NCBI GenBank assembly: GCA_017513085.1
Contig: JAFWDK010000015.1
Location: 142,951 to 206,950, forward strand
Length of the DNA: 64,000 nt
Direction of reading: 5' to 3'
DNA from: Clostridiales bacterium
GTDB taxonomy: Bacteria > Bacillota > Clostridia > Saccharofermentanales > Saccharofermentanaceae
How positions within the stretch are numbered: the first letter of the stretch is position 1; the number at the start of each line of letters is the position of its first letter. The notes beneath the pieces were generated by a model that made no database searches, had not been told where the DNA came from, and was given only the letters and a program-made list of their open reading frames with translations. This document shows, piece by piece, positions 35,880-45,372 of the stretch. A program made the position numbers and the translations under genes.

Positions 35880-38351
35880 ATGGAAGAAAAAGAGAGAAAT
35901 ATCTACGATAGAGCCAAGAGCGCGATCCATGCTTTTATCTTCCGGGAACCCGGTGCATTGGCACAGACGGCATATGACCGTCAGTGGAGAAAGAAGGAGG
36001 TTGATGACCGATCCTTCCAAATGTACCGGGAAGCTGCGGAGACAGGGCAGCCTTTTGCATGTTTCAGTGTCGGCCGTTGTTATGAAGAGGGCCGTGTGGT
36101 GGAGAAGGATCTTCAGAAAGCATATGAATGGTACCAGAAGGGCGCTTCCGGCGGAGATATCAATGCTTGGGTGGCCTTGGGGAGAATGTTTGATCTGGGT
36201 ATCTATGTCGACAAAGATCCGCAGCTTTCCCATATGTGGTTAGAGCGTGCCGCCGGTAAAGGGCATCCGCTCGGTATGATCGGAAGCGGTAAACACTATG
36301 CCAGCGGAGAGGGCGTTCCCAAAGACCCGAAGCGCGCGCTGGAGCTTTTCGAACAAGCACATGAATTGAATAAAGGCCTGGCCAGCTATGTCCTCGGAGA
36401 AGCGATCGGGGACGGGATCGGTTGTGAGAAAGACTATAAGAAAGCTTTTGAATTATTTAAAGAAGCAGACCAGAACGGATATGCTCTGGGAACGTTCAAT
36501 GTCGGCATGATGCTCGAGATGGGCCTGGGTTGCGATCAGAATAAAGAGCAGGGTTTCGAGTATATTACTAAAGCCGCGGATATGGGTGTTCCGGAAGCGC
36601 TCTATCGTCTTGCTTTCGACTATCGGGATGGTTCGGATATCGTGAAGCAGGATAAAAAGAAGAGCTTCGAGTTATTCCTGAAAGCTGCAGACAAGGGCTA
36701 TATATCGGCATGCCTGGAAGTCGGTCTGATGTACGAGAACGGCGACGGGTGTGAAAAAGACCCGAAGAAGGCATTTCACTACTATGAGATTGCGGCGAAT
36801 GCAGGATTGCATACTGCGGTGGTCTGTCTTGCCGTGTGCTATCGGAGCGGCATCGGTTGTGATCCGGATCCGGTTAAAGCCAGAGATCTTCTTGAACTCG
36901 GAGTCAAGATGGGGAATACACGTGCTTATCACCTCCTGGCGCTGACGCTTTTTGAAGAGGATCCTTACGATGAGCGAGCGGTGAACCTGGAAATGGTGGC
37001 GTCCCGAGGAGGTTTCAACCGTTCCTCTATGAAAATGGCGTCTTTCTTCCTTCAGGACGGGGAGACGGGACCGGACAAAGGAAAGGCCGAGTTCTATTAT
37101 CGTCAGGCGGCCTCTCAAGGAGATACCTTTGCTGCTTTTGAATTGGCAGAGTTGCTGAATACGGAAGAAAACCGTGGCGATGAAAAAGTGCAGAAAGAGA
37201 TCCGCCGGCTATACCGTTACAGCGCGGATGCCCACCACCCGCTTGCGGCCTACCAGTTGGCCAAAGAATACCTGTCTCCAAAAGAAGAGACGCATTCTCT
37301 TGAAACATCGGATTCGGAAAATAAAGTTTCCGGCATGCACGAAGTTTCGGAAAAGGACGAGGAACGTTATGTTCATTACATGAGCATCGCCGCGACCGGA
37401 GGAATACCGGATGCTGCCGTGGAAGTAGCCGGCCGTCATTTCTGGGGAGCCGGAATGTCGGTCAACATTCCCGTAGCCAGTGCGCTTTTTAAGTACGCAG
37501 CGGATGAACTGGAGTCAGAGGAACTTTCTGCCAAAGCAGCGATCACGAGGATCATTACCCGTTATGAGACGAAATATTGGAATATCGGGAATACGTATCC
37601 GAATAAACAGACGAAGGGCGAATTAAAGATGCCTTTGGATCCGAAGAATAAAGAAGAAGCGATGACTTGTCTGGAGCAACTGTCCACCTTGGCGGAGAAG
37701 GGAGTGGAAACAGCCAGGATCTATCTTCCGCTGGCGAAGATACTGGTGTTTGACTCGAGGCTTTCCGATCCGGAAGATACAACACTGCTTTCTGCTATCG
37801 ATACGCTTCCGGAATCGAAGGAGAAGTTCTTTTTCCAAGGACTTATCCATGCATGCCTGCATAAGGAGGATATTCCGGAGTCGATACGGCTTTTCTCGAG
37901 GGCAAAAGAACTCGGTGCTTCCAATGTGACGGTCTTCATCGGGAATCTTTACCGCAGTCTGGCTTATTCCGGCCGTAAGATCCGTAAAGAATCCCAGACG
38001 GTCCTTCTTGGGAAAGCCAAGGATCTGTACCTGGAGGCTTATCGGAATCAGGAAGTGAAGACTCCGTTGCTTTTCTATTCTTGTGTGGAAGAAGAATCCG
38101 AACGGAGTATACGGAAGATGCTCGGGATGATCTATATATGCTCTGCGCTTGCCGTGCCGTTGATCTGGCTTTTGGATATCTGGGAGGAGCGGACACAGCT
38201 ATCAGGATCTCAGATGCTGGAGAGATTGGAATATGTGATAGCCTGGGTATTGCTGTTTACGATCATCGCTACGCTGATCGTCGAAGTGATCTATCAGGTG
38301 TCCAAGATCAAGCAGAAGAAAAAGATGAAAGAGTTATTGGAGAAGAAATAA
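35880..38351 (+). CDS. Large Sel1-repeat protein with C-terminal membrane segments
   Basis: An 823-residue protein. About ten to thirteen Sel1-like repeats (motifs such as CFSVGRCYEEGRVVEKDLQK and ACLEVGLMYENGDGCEKDPK) fill residues 40-560. A helical region follows, and two membrane segments lie at about residues 748-768 and 785-805, with a short basic tail. Sel1 repeats form a superhelical surface for protein contacts; the function here is unknown. Membrane anchoring by the C-terminus leaves the repeats in the cytoplasm. The ATG at 35880 is preceded by AGGAAGG. It lies between gatB and trmL in one operon-like run. Confidence 0.85.
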   Translation: MEEKERNIYDRAKSAIHAFIFREPGALAQTAYDRQWRKKEVDDRSFQMYREAAETGQPFACFSVGRCYEEGRVVEKDLQKAYEWYQKGASGGDINAWVALGRMFDLGIYVDKDPQLSHMWLERAAGKGHPLGMIGSGKHYASGEGVPKDPKRALELFEQAHELNKGLASYVLGEAIGDGIGCEKDYKKAFELFKEADQNGYALGTFNVGMMLEMGLGCDQNKEQGFEYITKAADMGVPEALYRLAFDYRDGSDIVKQDKKKSFELFLKAADKGYISACLEVGLMYENGDGCEKDPKKAFHYYEIAANAGLHTAVVCLAVCYRSGIGCDPDPVKARDLLELGVKMGNTRAYHLLALTLFEEDPYDERAVNLEMVASRGGFNRSSMKMASFFLQDGETGPDKGKAEFYYRQAASQGDTFAAFELAELLNTEENRGDEKVQKEIRRLYRYSADAHHPLAAYQLAKEYLSPKEETHSLETSDSENKVSGMHEVSEKDEERYVHYMSIAATGGIPDAAVEVAGRHFWGAGMSVNIPVASALFKYAADELESEELSAKAAITRIITRYETKYWNIGNTYPNKQTKGELKMPLDPKNKEEAMTCLEQLSTLAEKGVETARIYLPLAKILVFDSRLSDPEDTTLLSAIDTLPESKEKFFFQGLIHACLHKEDIPESIRLFSRAKELGASNVTVFIGNLYRSLAYSGRKIRKESQTVLLGKAKDLYLEAYRNQEVKTPLLFYSCVEEESERSIRKMLGMIYICSALAVPLIWLLDIWEERTQLSGSQMLERLEYVIAWVLLFTIIATLIVEVIYQVSKIKQKKKMKELLEKK

Positions 38352-38354
38352 TAT

Positions 38355-38897
38355 ATGGCAGTACATGTAGTTTTATTTGAACCGGAGATCCCGCAGAACA
38401 CGGGAAACATCTTAAGGACTTGTGTGGCAACGAATACGAAAGTGCATATCATCGAGCCGATCGGATTTGAATTGACGCCCAAGTCTCTGAAACGATCGGC
38501 CTCAAATCATCTTGAAATGGCCGAATACACGATCTATAAAAACTTCGAGGATTTTGAATCCAGGAATCCCGGCACATATTTTTATATGACACGCTACGGT
38601 AAAAAACCGCACAGTGGTTTTGATTTTACGAAGGTGGAAGGAGAGATCTATCTGATCTTCGGAAAGGAAAGCACCGGTATCCCTTACGACCGTCTGGCTG
38701 CGCATCTGGATCAGTGTTTCCGCATCCCGATGTCCGGAAACTGCAGAAGCCTGAATCTGTCCAATGCGGTAGCGATCGCTCTGTACGAAGTCATGCGTCA
38801 ATTGGACTATCCGGATCTTTCATTTTGTGAAGTGCAGAAAGGAGAAGATTTTCTGGAGTCCTTCGACATCCATCCCATCGGGAAGAAAGAAGGGTAG
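38355..38897 (+). CDS. trmL: tRNA (cytidine(34)-2'-O)-methyltransferase
   Basis: This 180-residue single-domain SPOUT methyltransferase contains HVVLFEPEIPQNTGNILRTC at the start, IFGKESTGIP in the middle and the knot motif IPMSGNCRSLNLSNAVAIAL at the C-terminus. TrmL methylates the wobble ribose of tRNA-Leu species. The gene begins 3 bases after the Sel1-repeat stop and ends 2 bases before the LtaS-like gene, indicating one transcript. Confidence 0.93.
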   Translation: MAVHVVLFEPEIPQNTGNILRTCVATNTKVHIIEPIGFELTPKSLKRSASNHLEMAEYTIYKNFEDFESRNPGTYFYMTRYGKKPHSGFDFTKVEGEIYLIFGKESTGIPYDRLAAHLDQCFRIPMSGNCRSLNLSNAVAIALYEVMRQLDYPDLSFCEVQKGEDFLESFDIHPIGKKEG

Positions 38898-38899
38898 TT

Positions 38900-41005
38900 A
38901 TGCGTGATAAAGAGGAACCGGAAGGAGCGGTCGTTTCTTCTGAAAACCAAAATGGATCTGCAAGACTATGGCAAAGTCTGATTGCTTCATTCTGGCTGCC
39001 GATCGTGGCAGTCATTTCCGAATGCTGCTTCGCGCTTATGATCGGAAACCGGATAACGGTCAATATGCTGCTCCTTGCGATGAGCATGCTTCTATTCGTC
39101 TCCCTTCTGATCCTTCTTGTACCGAAAACGCGATTCCGCGTGATCTCCACAGGTATCTTCACCACGCTTCTTGCCGTTATTTACATTGCGCAGTTTATCT
39201 ACTACAGGATCTTTTCCACAATCTTCATCTGGGCCTCGCTTCAAGGGAGTAATGCCGTGATCGAATACAACGGTGTGGTGATCTCCGCTATTACCAAAGG
39301 CTGGTGGGGCCTTCTGATCCTTATGGTTCCCTCTGTTTTCTACTGGTCGTACGGACGAAAGCTGATCCGGTCGATCCCTGCCAAACAAAAGAAATACAGT
39401 ATTACGGTGGCAAGTGCTTTTGTCGCAGTCACGCTTCTTGGAACGGGCCTGGTCGTATCTGACCGTAAAGGCGCCGCCAGTCCGAGACGCCTGTATCTTA
39501 CTGAGTTTTCCCAGGAAGCGTCTCTTCGTGCTTTCGGGCTTCTGCCTACCATGGGTCTGGACTTCCGATACAATGTTCTGGATATCTCCTGGCAGGAAAA
39601 ATCGAATGTGGACATAAGCGATATTGTTATCGAGACGATCGTACCGCAGGAAACAACGGCGGTTCCAACTGTTTCCCCGACGCCTGTTCCTCCGACAAAA
39701 GCACCCGAAGCAACTCCTTCTCCGTCTCCGACACCTTCGCCTTCCCCGACGCCGTATCCGAAAAATGTTCTGGATATTGAATTTGATCTGGAAGAGGATG
39801 ACAAAGTCTACCGGCACATGAACGAGTTCTTTTCCCAGCGCGAACCGACCACTATGAACGAGTTTACCGGGCGTTTTAAAGGGAAAAACCTGATCCTGAT
39901 CACGGCGGAAGCTTTCTCCGGATTCGTCATAGATCCGACGTTGACTCCGACTCTCTATAAACTCTCGACGACGGGTTTTGTTTTCAATAATTTCTATACA
40001 CCGGAATGGTATGTCAGTACTTCTGATGGAGAGTTCGTGGAGACCACCGGACTGATTCCGAAATCCGGTGTGTGGAGTTATACGAAGATTGCCAAAAACT
40101 ATATGCCGTTTGCTTTCGGCAATCAATTCAAGGCTTTAGGATATCAGACCTATGCTTACCATAACAATACCTACACATACTACAACCGGGACCGTTCGTA
40201 TCCGGTCATGGGTTATACCTACCGTGGCCTGGGAAATGGTCTGAACGTAAAAAAGCAGTGGCCGGAATCGGATGTGGAGATGATTGAGGATACGGTTCCG
40301 GAATACCTTAACGGTCAGCCTTTCCATGTCTACTACATGACGGTCAGCGGTCATCTTCCTTATGCGTTCGGCGACAACCAGATGTCTTCCAAAAACCGGG
40401 ATCTCGTAAAAGATCTGGACTACAGCAATGGCGTGAAGGCGTATATCGCCTGTCAGATCGAACTTGACCATGCACTGGCGCTTCTTCTCGAAGAACTGGA
40501 GGCTGCCGGTGAACTGGAAAACACGGTCATTGCGCTAGGCGCAGACCACAATCCGTATGGCCTGACGGCATCCGAGTATCGGGAACTGGCAGGAAAGAAA
40601 GTCACATATCCGTTCTCTTACTTTGAGAATGCGTTTATTCTCTGGTGTGGCGACATGGAAGAACCGGTCGTGGTCGACAAGTATTGCTGCAGTATGGACA
40701 TAGCCCCTACACTGGCCAATCTTTTCGGGTTGCCGTATGATTCACGTCTTTATATCGGTACCGACATTTTAGCACCGGAACCGAACTATGTGATCTTCGA
40801 TGACAAGAGCTTCATTAATGACAAGATCATGTATGATGCGGGCAGCCGTAAAGTGACCATGCTTGTGGACGAAGAGATATCTGATGAGTACCTCAGATCC
40901 TGTATTGAATATGTGGACGAATTATTCTATAACTCGGCGCATATAATCGATAAAAACTACTATGGATATCTTTTCCCGGACGGAGTTCCCTGGCAACAGG
41001 ATTGA
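38900..41005 (+). CDS. LtaS-like sulfatase-fold phosphoglycerol transferase
   Basis: This 701-residue membrane enzyme has about five N-terminal membrane segments (residues 25-185) followed by an outer part. A Pro/Thr/Ser-rich linker (about residues 255-292, repeated SPTP units) separates it from the catalytic domain. There NLILITAEAFSGFVI carries the metal Glu, YVSTSDGEF carries the likely catalytic Thr, and GADHNPYG matches the metal-site region. The family polymerises glycerolphosphate or related groups onto cell-surface glycolipids. The proline-rich spacer is longer than I expect in LtaS. The substrate is not certain. Confidence 0.87.
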   Translation: MRDKEEPEGAVVSSENQNGSARLWQSLIASFWLPIVAVISECCFALMIGNRITVNMLLLAMSMLLFVSLLILLVPKTRFRVISTGIFTTLLAVIYIAQFIYYRIFSTIFIWASLQGSNAVIEYNGVVISAITKGWWGLLILMVPSVFYWSYGRKLIRSIPAKQKKYSITVASAFVAVTLLGTGLVVSDRKGAASPRRLYLTEFSQEASLRAFGLLPTMGLDFRYNVLDISWQEKSNVDISDIVIETIVPQETTAVPTVSPTPVPPTKAPEATPSPSPTPSPSPTPYPKNVLDIEFDLEEDDKVYRHMNEFFSQREPTTMNEFTGRFKGKNLILITAEAFSGFVIDPTLTPTLYKLSTTGFVFNNFYTPEWYVSTSDGEFVETTGLIPKSGVWSYTKIAKNYMPFAFGNQFKALGYQTYAYHNNTYTYYNRDRSYPVMGYTYRGLGNGLNVKKQWPESDVEMIEDTVPEYLNGQPFHVYYMTVSGHLPYAFGDNQMSSKNRDLVKDLDYSNGVKAYIACQIELDHALALLLEELEAAGELENTVIALGADHNPYGLTASEYRELAGKKVTYPFSYFENAFILWCGDMEEPVVVDKYCCSMDIAPTLANLFGLPYDSRLYIGTDILAPEPNYVIFDDKSFINDKIMYDAGSRKVTMLVDEEISDEYLRSCIEYVDELFYNSAHIIDKNYYGYLFPDGVPWQQD

Positions 41006-41040
41006 TTTAGGAGCATATTCTGCTCAAGCGCTTCCTCGGA

Positions 41041-42048
41041 TCAGTTCAGGGGATCCTGCTTATTTGTTTCTGTCTTCCGGCCCTTCCGCTGCTTCTTGGC
41101 ATCAAAAAGACTCTGGTCAGCCTGCATGATCATCTCGGAGGAATCCAGCTGGTCTCCATAGGAAGAATACCCGAAGCTTAAGGTCAGGAGGATTTCTTTG
41201 TCCTCTGCGATCAGCGGTGCACGGGCCAGGGATTCCCGTATCCTTTCAGAAAGTGTCTGGGCGCCCTCGAGGTTTGTATCCGAAAGGATCATGGCAAATT
41301 CGTCGTTGCCTACTCGGAAGATGTCATCTGAAGAACGGGAACATCTCCGGAGAACATCAGCCATATGCTTTAACGCGACATCCCGATACAGAGGACCGAA
41401 TTTATTACAGAAGTCGGTAAATCCATCGATATCCATCAATATAATGGAAAAGCCGGTGGAGTATCCACGTCCGCGGACACGTGAGAAGAGCCGCATATTT
41501 CTATCAATGCTCGATTCAAAATACCGACGATTGTATAGCCCGGTAATCTCGTCGATCGTGGAAAGCTGAAGGATCTTCGAATTGAGTTCATCACACTGCT
41601 TATTCTTCTGCATCAGCTTCTGTTCGGTGTTCTTAGCAGAAGTAATGTCCTGGGAAATGCCCCAGACACCACAAACATCGCCGTTTGTGTCGATCAGAGG
41701 ATAGATGGATGTGGAGATCCAGACATCGTCTGAAAGAGACTTGGAGTGAAGAAGCTCAACATGCTCTTCGAGACCAACGACGGGGGTGCGCTGACGAATG
41801 ATCCTGCGCTCTTCTGCACAGATCTTCTCTGCCTGAGAAGGCGCAACCAGATCGGCTAGTTCTTTTCCCACAATAGAGGATGGGGAAGAGTACCCTAAAA
41901 GTCTTGCAAATGAGGCGGAACACAGTACGAACTTCCCGTTAAGATCTTTAAAAAACACATAGAAATCGACTTGATTCAGAAAGGCAGAAAAAAGCTGCTC
42001 CTTCGAGAGGGACCGGAAGAATTCGGCGTCAGATGATTCGTTTTTCAT
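41041..42048 (-). CDS. PAS-GGDEF protein with altered signature (GNDEF)
   Basis: This 335-residue protein parallels the one at 20465-21427: PAS domain (about residues 20-145, PAC segment GVWGISQDITSAK), coil, and GGDEF domain (about 165-320). The active-site loop reads FRVGNDEFAMI, so the second Gly of GGDEF is Asn. RSSD lies five residues before it, matching the inhibitory RxxD site. The change can weaken or abolish cyclic di-GMP synthesis, and the protein may act as a sensor or binding protein instead. It follows the tail-anchored protein gene by 29 bases. Confidence 0.88.
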   Translation of the reverse strand: MKNESSDAEFFRSLSKEQLFSAFLNQVDFYVFFKDLNGKFVLCSASFARLLGYSSPSSIVGKELADLVAPSQAEKICAEERRIIRQRTPVVGLEEHVELLHSKSLSDDVWISTSIYPLIDTNGDVCGVWGISQDITSAKNTEQKLMQKNKQCDELNSKILQLSTIDEITGLYNRRYFESSIDRNMRLFSRVRGRGYSTGFSIILMDIDGFTDFCNKFGPLYRDVALKHMADVLRRCSRSSDDIFRVGNDEFAMILSDTNLEGAQTLSERIRESLARAPLIAEDKEILLTLSFGYSSYGDQLDSSEMIMQADQSLFDAKKQRKGRKTETNKQDPLN

Positions 42049-42077
42049 AGTATCTCCATCTGTACAGATAAAGTCGA

Positions 42078-42623
42078 TCAGAGAAGGGCGATCGCACCGA
42101 TTACAAAAACGATGAGAAGTGCGATCAGAACGATAATACCGATGATCGTGAAAGTCTGTGCATTGTGTGTTTCGTAGGCGGCAGGGAAGAGACGCTTCGT
42201 CAACAGTTTGTACTTATCCCACTGGTCGGAAAACCAGACTGCGATCTTGCGCAGTGTAACGATGACGCGCGTCCCGAATTTCATATCTTTCGTATAAGTC
42301 AGCTGTTCATCGGAAAAGTGGAAATAGTCTTTCACTTCTTTCTCTGTCAGGATCGATGCGTTATCGGGAGCCATAGGGCGCTCGTCCGATTTGGAAAAAT
42401 CGTCATCGATGGAGAAAAAAGCAGATCGCTCATCGACTAAAGTCTCTTTCTTCTTAGGAGCAGCAACGGAACTCTTCATTTTCCAGGCAGGTGCAGATGC
42501 GGAAGAAACGTGATGCAATTCTTCCACCCAAGGGTTGGATTCTGTGGCTTTAGGTACCCGAATGGACTGTGATTGCTCGAGATCCTCTTCCAATACTCTT
42601 TCCCTGTTTGCCGTCCGCCGCAT
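42078..42623 (-). CDS. Hypothetical protein with C-terminal membrane anchor
   Basis: I do not recognise this 181-residue protein. The first 100 residues are polar and low in structure-forming residues. A helical part follows (EKEVKDYFHFSDEQLTYTKD), then basic and aromatic residues. One strong membrane segment fills the last 25 residues (FTIIGIIVLIALLIVFVIGAI), making it a tail-anchored protein with its bulk in the cytoplasm. It is transcribed ahead of the GNDEF protein, suggesting a possible shared role at the membrane. Confidence 0.7.
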   Translation of the reverse strand: MRRTANRERVLEEDLEQSQSIRVPKATESNPWVEELHHVSSASAPAWKMKSSVAAPKKKETLVDERSAFFSIDDDFSKSDERPMAPDNASILTEKEVKDYFHFSDEQLTYTKDMKFGTRVIVTLRKIAVWFSDQWDKYKLLTKRLFPAAYETHNAQTFTIIGIIVLIALLIVFVIGAIALL

Positions 42624-42809
42624 AGTGTGCTCCTTTAACGTCTTTTCTATTCCCTCAATATATAGTGACAGTATATCACGAATTAGAGAAATATACAGCC
42701 AACTGTGAAGAATTGCACGAAATCTTAAAGAGTTTTTTGATGTGTTTGTGCAAATTGCCTTATACTTGAGTTATAATACTATGGAATATCGTTTGTGGGG
42801 GAATAATGA

Positions 42810-43940
42810 ATGAATCTGGTTTTCTTTGATCTTGGAGTTTTTCTCTATTGGTCGGAAGAATCTATTGTCAGTAAGAGTCTTGCTTCCAAGGGTGGCGTGA
42901 TCGTCTCAAATAAGGAAGATTTACGGGCTCTTAAGGATAAGCATGCCGTTTTGGATCCGGAAATCATTGATATGCTGAAAGCGTTGAAGAGTTCCGGTTT
43001 CAGCCTGTGTGTTTGTGACAATCTCCCCCAGACACAGATCAAAGAGTGCTTGAATAAACTTGAGATCATAGATTATTTCGATGCTTTTGTCAGTGCCCGG
43101 ACTGAAGATACGATGGCTAAGGCCTTGAACAAAAAACGTGCGACGGGTGATTTTGCCGTTTATGTCGGTTCGGAAGAAAAGATCATCCGTGCGGCATCTA
43201 AAGTTCGGATCCCATCCATTGCTTACGGACAAGAGTGGGCAAGCGTCTGCCCGCTGGCTTTTTCTTCGGCACTGAGCCCTATGGAGATCGAGGAGCAGGT
43301 CCGGATAACTTTCCTGATCTTCAATATCGTGGAAAAGACGATCGACAAAAAATCACGCGTGCTTGGTATCGATGGCATCACGTTTGCCGGGAAGAAAGTA
43401 CTGGCCGATAAGATTTCCCATTATATGGATTTTGTCGGACAGGAAAACATAATCGTCGATCTGGAAGATTACCATCGGGCCGTGGAGGAGAGCTACAAAG
43501 GAGAAGATCCGGTCGAAGCTTATTATTTTAACGGATATAATAACGAGAAGCTGATCGATGAGGTCCTTCATCCATACAGGAAGCAGGGAAAGATCGACAA
43601 GACGGTATATTGTCTTGATATTTCCAATGATTCTTTTGTGAATGAACGGCACTATACGCTTTCCGAAGATGGTGTCATGATCCTACTGGGAACCATGATG
43701 TACAGAGAACCTTTGATGCGTTATTTTGATACGACGGTATATATCCGTGTGGATTATCGGGAAGCCGAGCATCGGGTATCTCTGGTCGATGCGCCGATTT
43801 ACGGAGACGATCCGTTGGAAGAATATAAGGAGAAGACTATTCCGGCGCAGAAAATGTATGTTGCCAGACATAACCCATTTGAGAATAAGGATTTCATTAT
43901 CGATAATACGAACTATCACAGACCGTTTTTTATCGTTTGA
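42810..43940 (+). CDS. HAD-like / uridine-kinase-like fusion with degenerate active sites
   Basis: The protein has 376 residues and two domains. Residues 1-150 look like a HAD fold: FFDLGVF at 5-11 stands where motif I (DxD) is expected, with Gly in place of the second Asp; CVCDN is near motif II. Residues 183-376 look like a P-loop nucleoside kinase: G189-I-T-F-A-G-K195-K196 replaces the usual GxxGxGKS/T, so the Ser/Thr is Lys. DLEDYHR (217-223) resembles the uridine-kinase substrate loop. Both sites are altered, which suggests a binding or regulatory role. A TATAAT lies 33 bases upstream. It is followed by the carboxynorspermidine synthase-like gene. Confidence 0.7.
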   Translation: MNLVFFDLGVFLYWSEESIVSKSLASKGGVIVSNKEDLRALKDKHAVLDPEIIDMLKALKSSGFSLCVCDNLPQTQIKECLNKLEIIDYFDAFVSARTEDTMAKALNKKRATGDFAVYVGSEEKIIRAASKVRIPSIAYGQEWASVCPLAFSSALSPMEIEEQVRITFLIFNIVEKTIDKKSRVLGIDGITFAGKKVLADKISHYMDFVGQENIIVDLEDYHRAVEESYKGEDPVEAYYFNGYNNEKLIDEVLHPYRKQGKIDKTVYCLDISNDSFVNERHYTLSEDGVMILLGTMMYREPLMRYFDTTVYIRVDYREAEHRVSLVDAPIYGDDPLEEYKEKTIPAQKMYVARHNPFENKDFIIDNTNYHRPFFIV

Positions 43941-44037
43941 TGCTTCCTTTCTGGGAAAAGAAGAATTAGAATATTATTTGGAAGAGTAAGGGACAAAAGA
44001 AATAATAAGATTACTGAAATAAAGGGGTTGTCGTGTC

Positions 44038-45249
44038 ATGCAAAGAGTTTTGATCATCGGATGCGGTAAAGTTGCAAGAGCTGCTATACCGTTGCTTTCC
44101 AAGAACTCGGTCTATTTCCGAGAGATTTGCCTTTCCGGTCGTTCAAAGGAAAAGTGTGACGTATATAAGACAAAATATTCCAATGACAAGCAGAAGATCA
44201 TGACTGCATTTGTCGATGTCCGCAATAAAGAAAAGACCCGTCTGATGGCGAATATTTATCATCCTGATCTGGTCATTAATCTGGCACCTTCTTATCTGAA
44301 TACAACTGTCATGGAGCTTTGCCTGGATATTGGAGCCAATTATATTGATGCATCTTTATATACTCCGAAGGGTGAAACCATATGTGATATCGATGAGGAG
44401 TACTCTTTTGACCAGAGATTCCAGGAGAAAGGTCTGACTGCCGTGATCGGCTGCGGTTTTAATCCCGGAGTGATCAATGCTTTTGCCCAGTATTCTGCTA
44501 TCAAACTTCTCGACAACATAGATTCTGTCGATGTTATCGATATGAATGCCGGCGAGAACGCCAACCCGTATCTGATGAATACGTCCATGATGACCAGTCT
44601 GCATCAGATTTCATCAGATTGCCGCATGTGGTCATCCGGGGAACTGGTCAGTGTTCCGCCGACAAGTGTCAAAGCCGCCTTTGATTTCCCGGAGATCGGC
44701 AAGAAAAACTTGTATATGGTCGACCACGAAGTGATCGACGCGCTTAGCGGAGAGCTTCCTGAGGCACAGTCCATCCGTTTCTTCTCTGCTTTTAAAGAGC
44801 CTTTCCTTTCTATGGTCAAAGTACTTGACGATCTGGGAATGACTTCTACGAAGCCGGTGGATATCGATGGTCAGCAGATCGCGCCACTGGATTTCCTTTA
44901 TGAAGTTATGCCACAGCAGGAAGACCTTGCTGCCACTGCTACAGGAAAGAATGGTATCGGCGTGCTTGTAAGAGGAAGCAAGGACGGCCAGGAAAAGAAA
45001 TACCTGATTTATAGCATGGTGGATCACAAAGAATGTTTTGAAAAGTATGGCGCTTCCTCAACAGACTTCATGGCGGCCGCTCCGCTTGTTGCCGGAGCAG
45101 GTCTGATTGCGCTTGGGATCTGGAAGCGGCCGGGTGTACATATGATATCTGAATTTGATCCGCTTCCGTTTTTTAAAGAGATCCAGAAGCAGGGCATGGA
45201 TTATAAGGTAACTGAAGCCACATCAGACTTAGAAATCCTGACCGAATAA
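44038..45249 (+). CDS. Carboxynorspermidine synthase / saccharopine dehydrogenase-family protein
   Basis: This 403-residue enzyme has an N-terminal Rossmann fold (RVLIIGCGKVARAAIPLL, residues 3-20) and the family segments INLAPSYLNTTVMELCLD and GCGFNPGVINAF. The C-terminal end HMISEFDPLPFFKEIQKQGM resembles carboxynorspermidine dehydrogenase (CASDH), which joins aspartate semialdehyde to a diamine with NADPH. The usual partner decarboxylase gene (nspC) is not in the window. A saccharopine-dehydrogenase role is less likely given the length and motifs. Confidence 0.85.
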   Translation: MQRVLIIGCGKVARAAIPLLSKNSVYFREICLSGRSKEKCDVYKTKYSNDKQKIMTAFVDVRNKEKTRLMANIYHPDLVINLAPSYLNTTVMELCLDIGANYIDASLYTPKGETICDIDEEYSFDQRFQEKGLTAVIGCGFNPGVINAFAQYSAIKLLDNIDSVDVIDMNAGENANPYLMNTSMMTSLHQISSDCRMWSSGELVSVPPTSVKAAFDFPEIGKKNLYMVDHEVIDALSGELPEAQSIRFFSAFKEPFLSMVKVLDDLGMTSTKPVDIDGQQIAPLDFLYEVMPQQEDLAATATGKNGIGVLVRGSKDGQEKKYLIYSMVDHKECFEKYGASSTDFMAAAPLVAGAGLIALGIWKRPGVHMISEFDPLPFFKEIQKQGMDYKVTEATSDLEILTE

Positions 45250-45259
45250 GAAAGCAAAA

Positions 45260-45275
45260 GTACCATTAATGGTAC
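45260..45275. repeat. 16-base perfect palindrome
   Basis: GTACCATTAATGGTAC lies 11 bases after the carboxynorspermidine synthase stop. There is no T-tract, so it is probably not a terminator; an operator for the small gene that follows is possible. Confidence 0.4.
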
Positions 45276-45372
45276 AGTGACAAGTCCATAATCTAACCAT
45301 CGAAGTTACATGTGACGATGAATTGCGAGTTTTAGCGATTGCATATGAACAGGAAATGGGAGGAATTGGACG

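Noticed and set aside
41006..41040. Terminator between the convergent LtaS-like and GNDEF genes.
   Set aside because: Only a 5-bp GAGCA/TGCTC stem without T-run is present.
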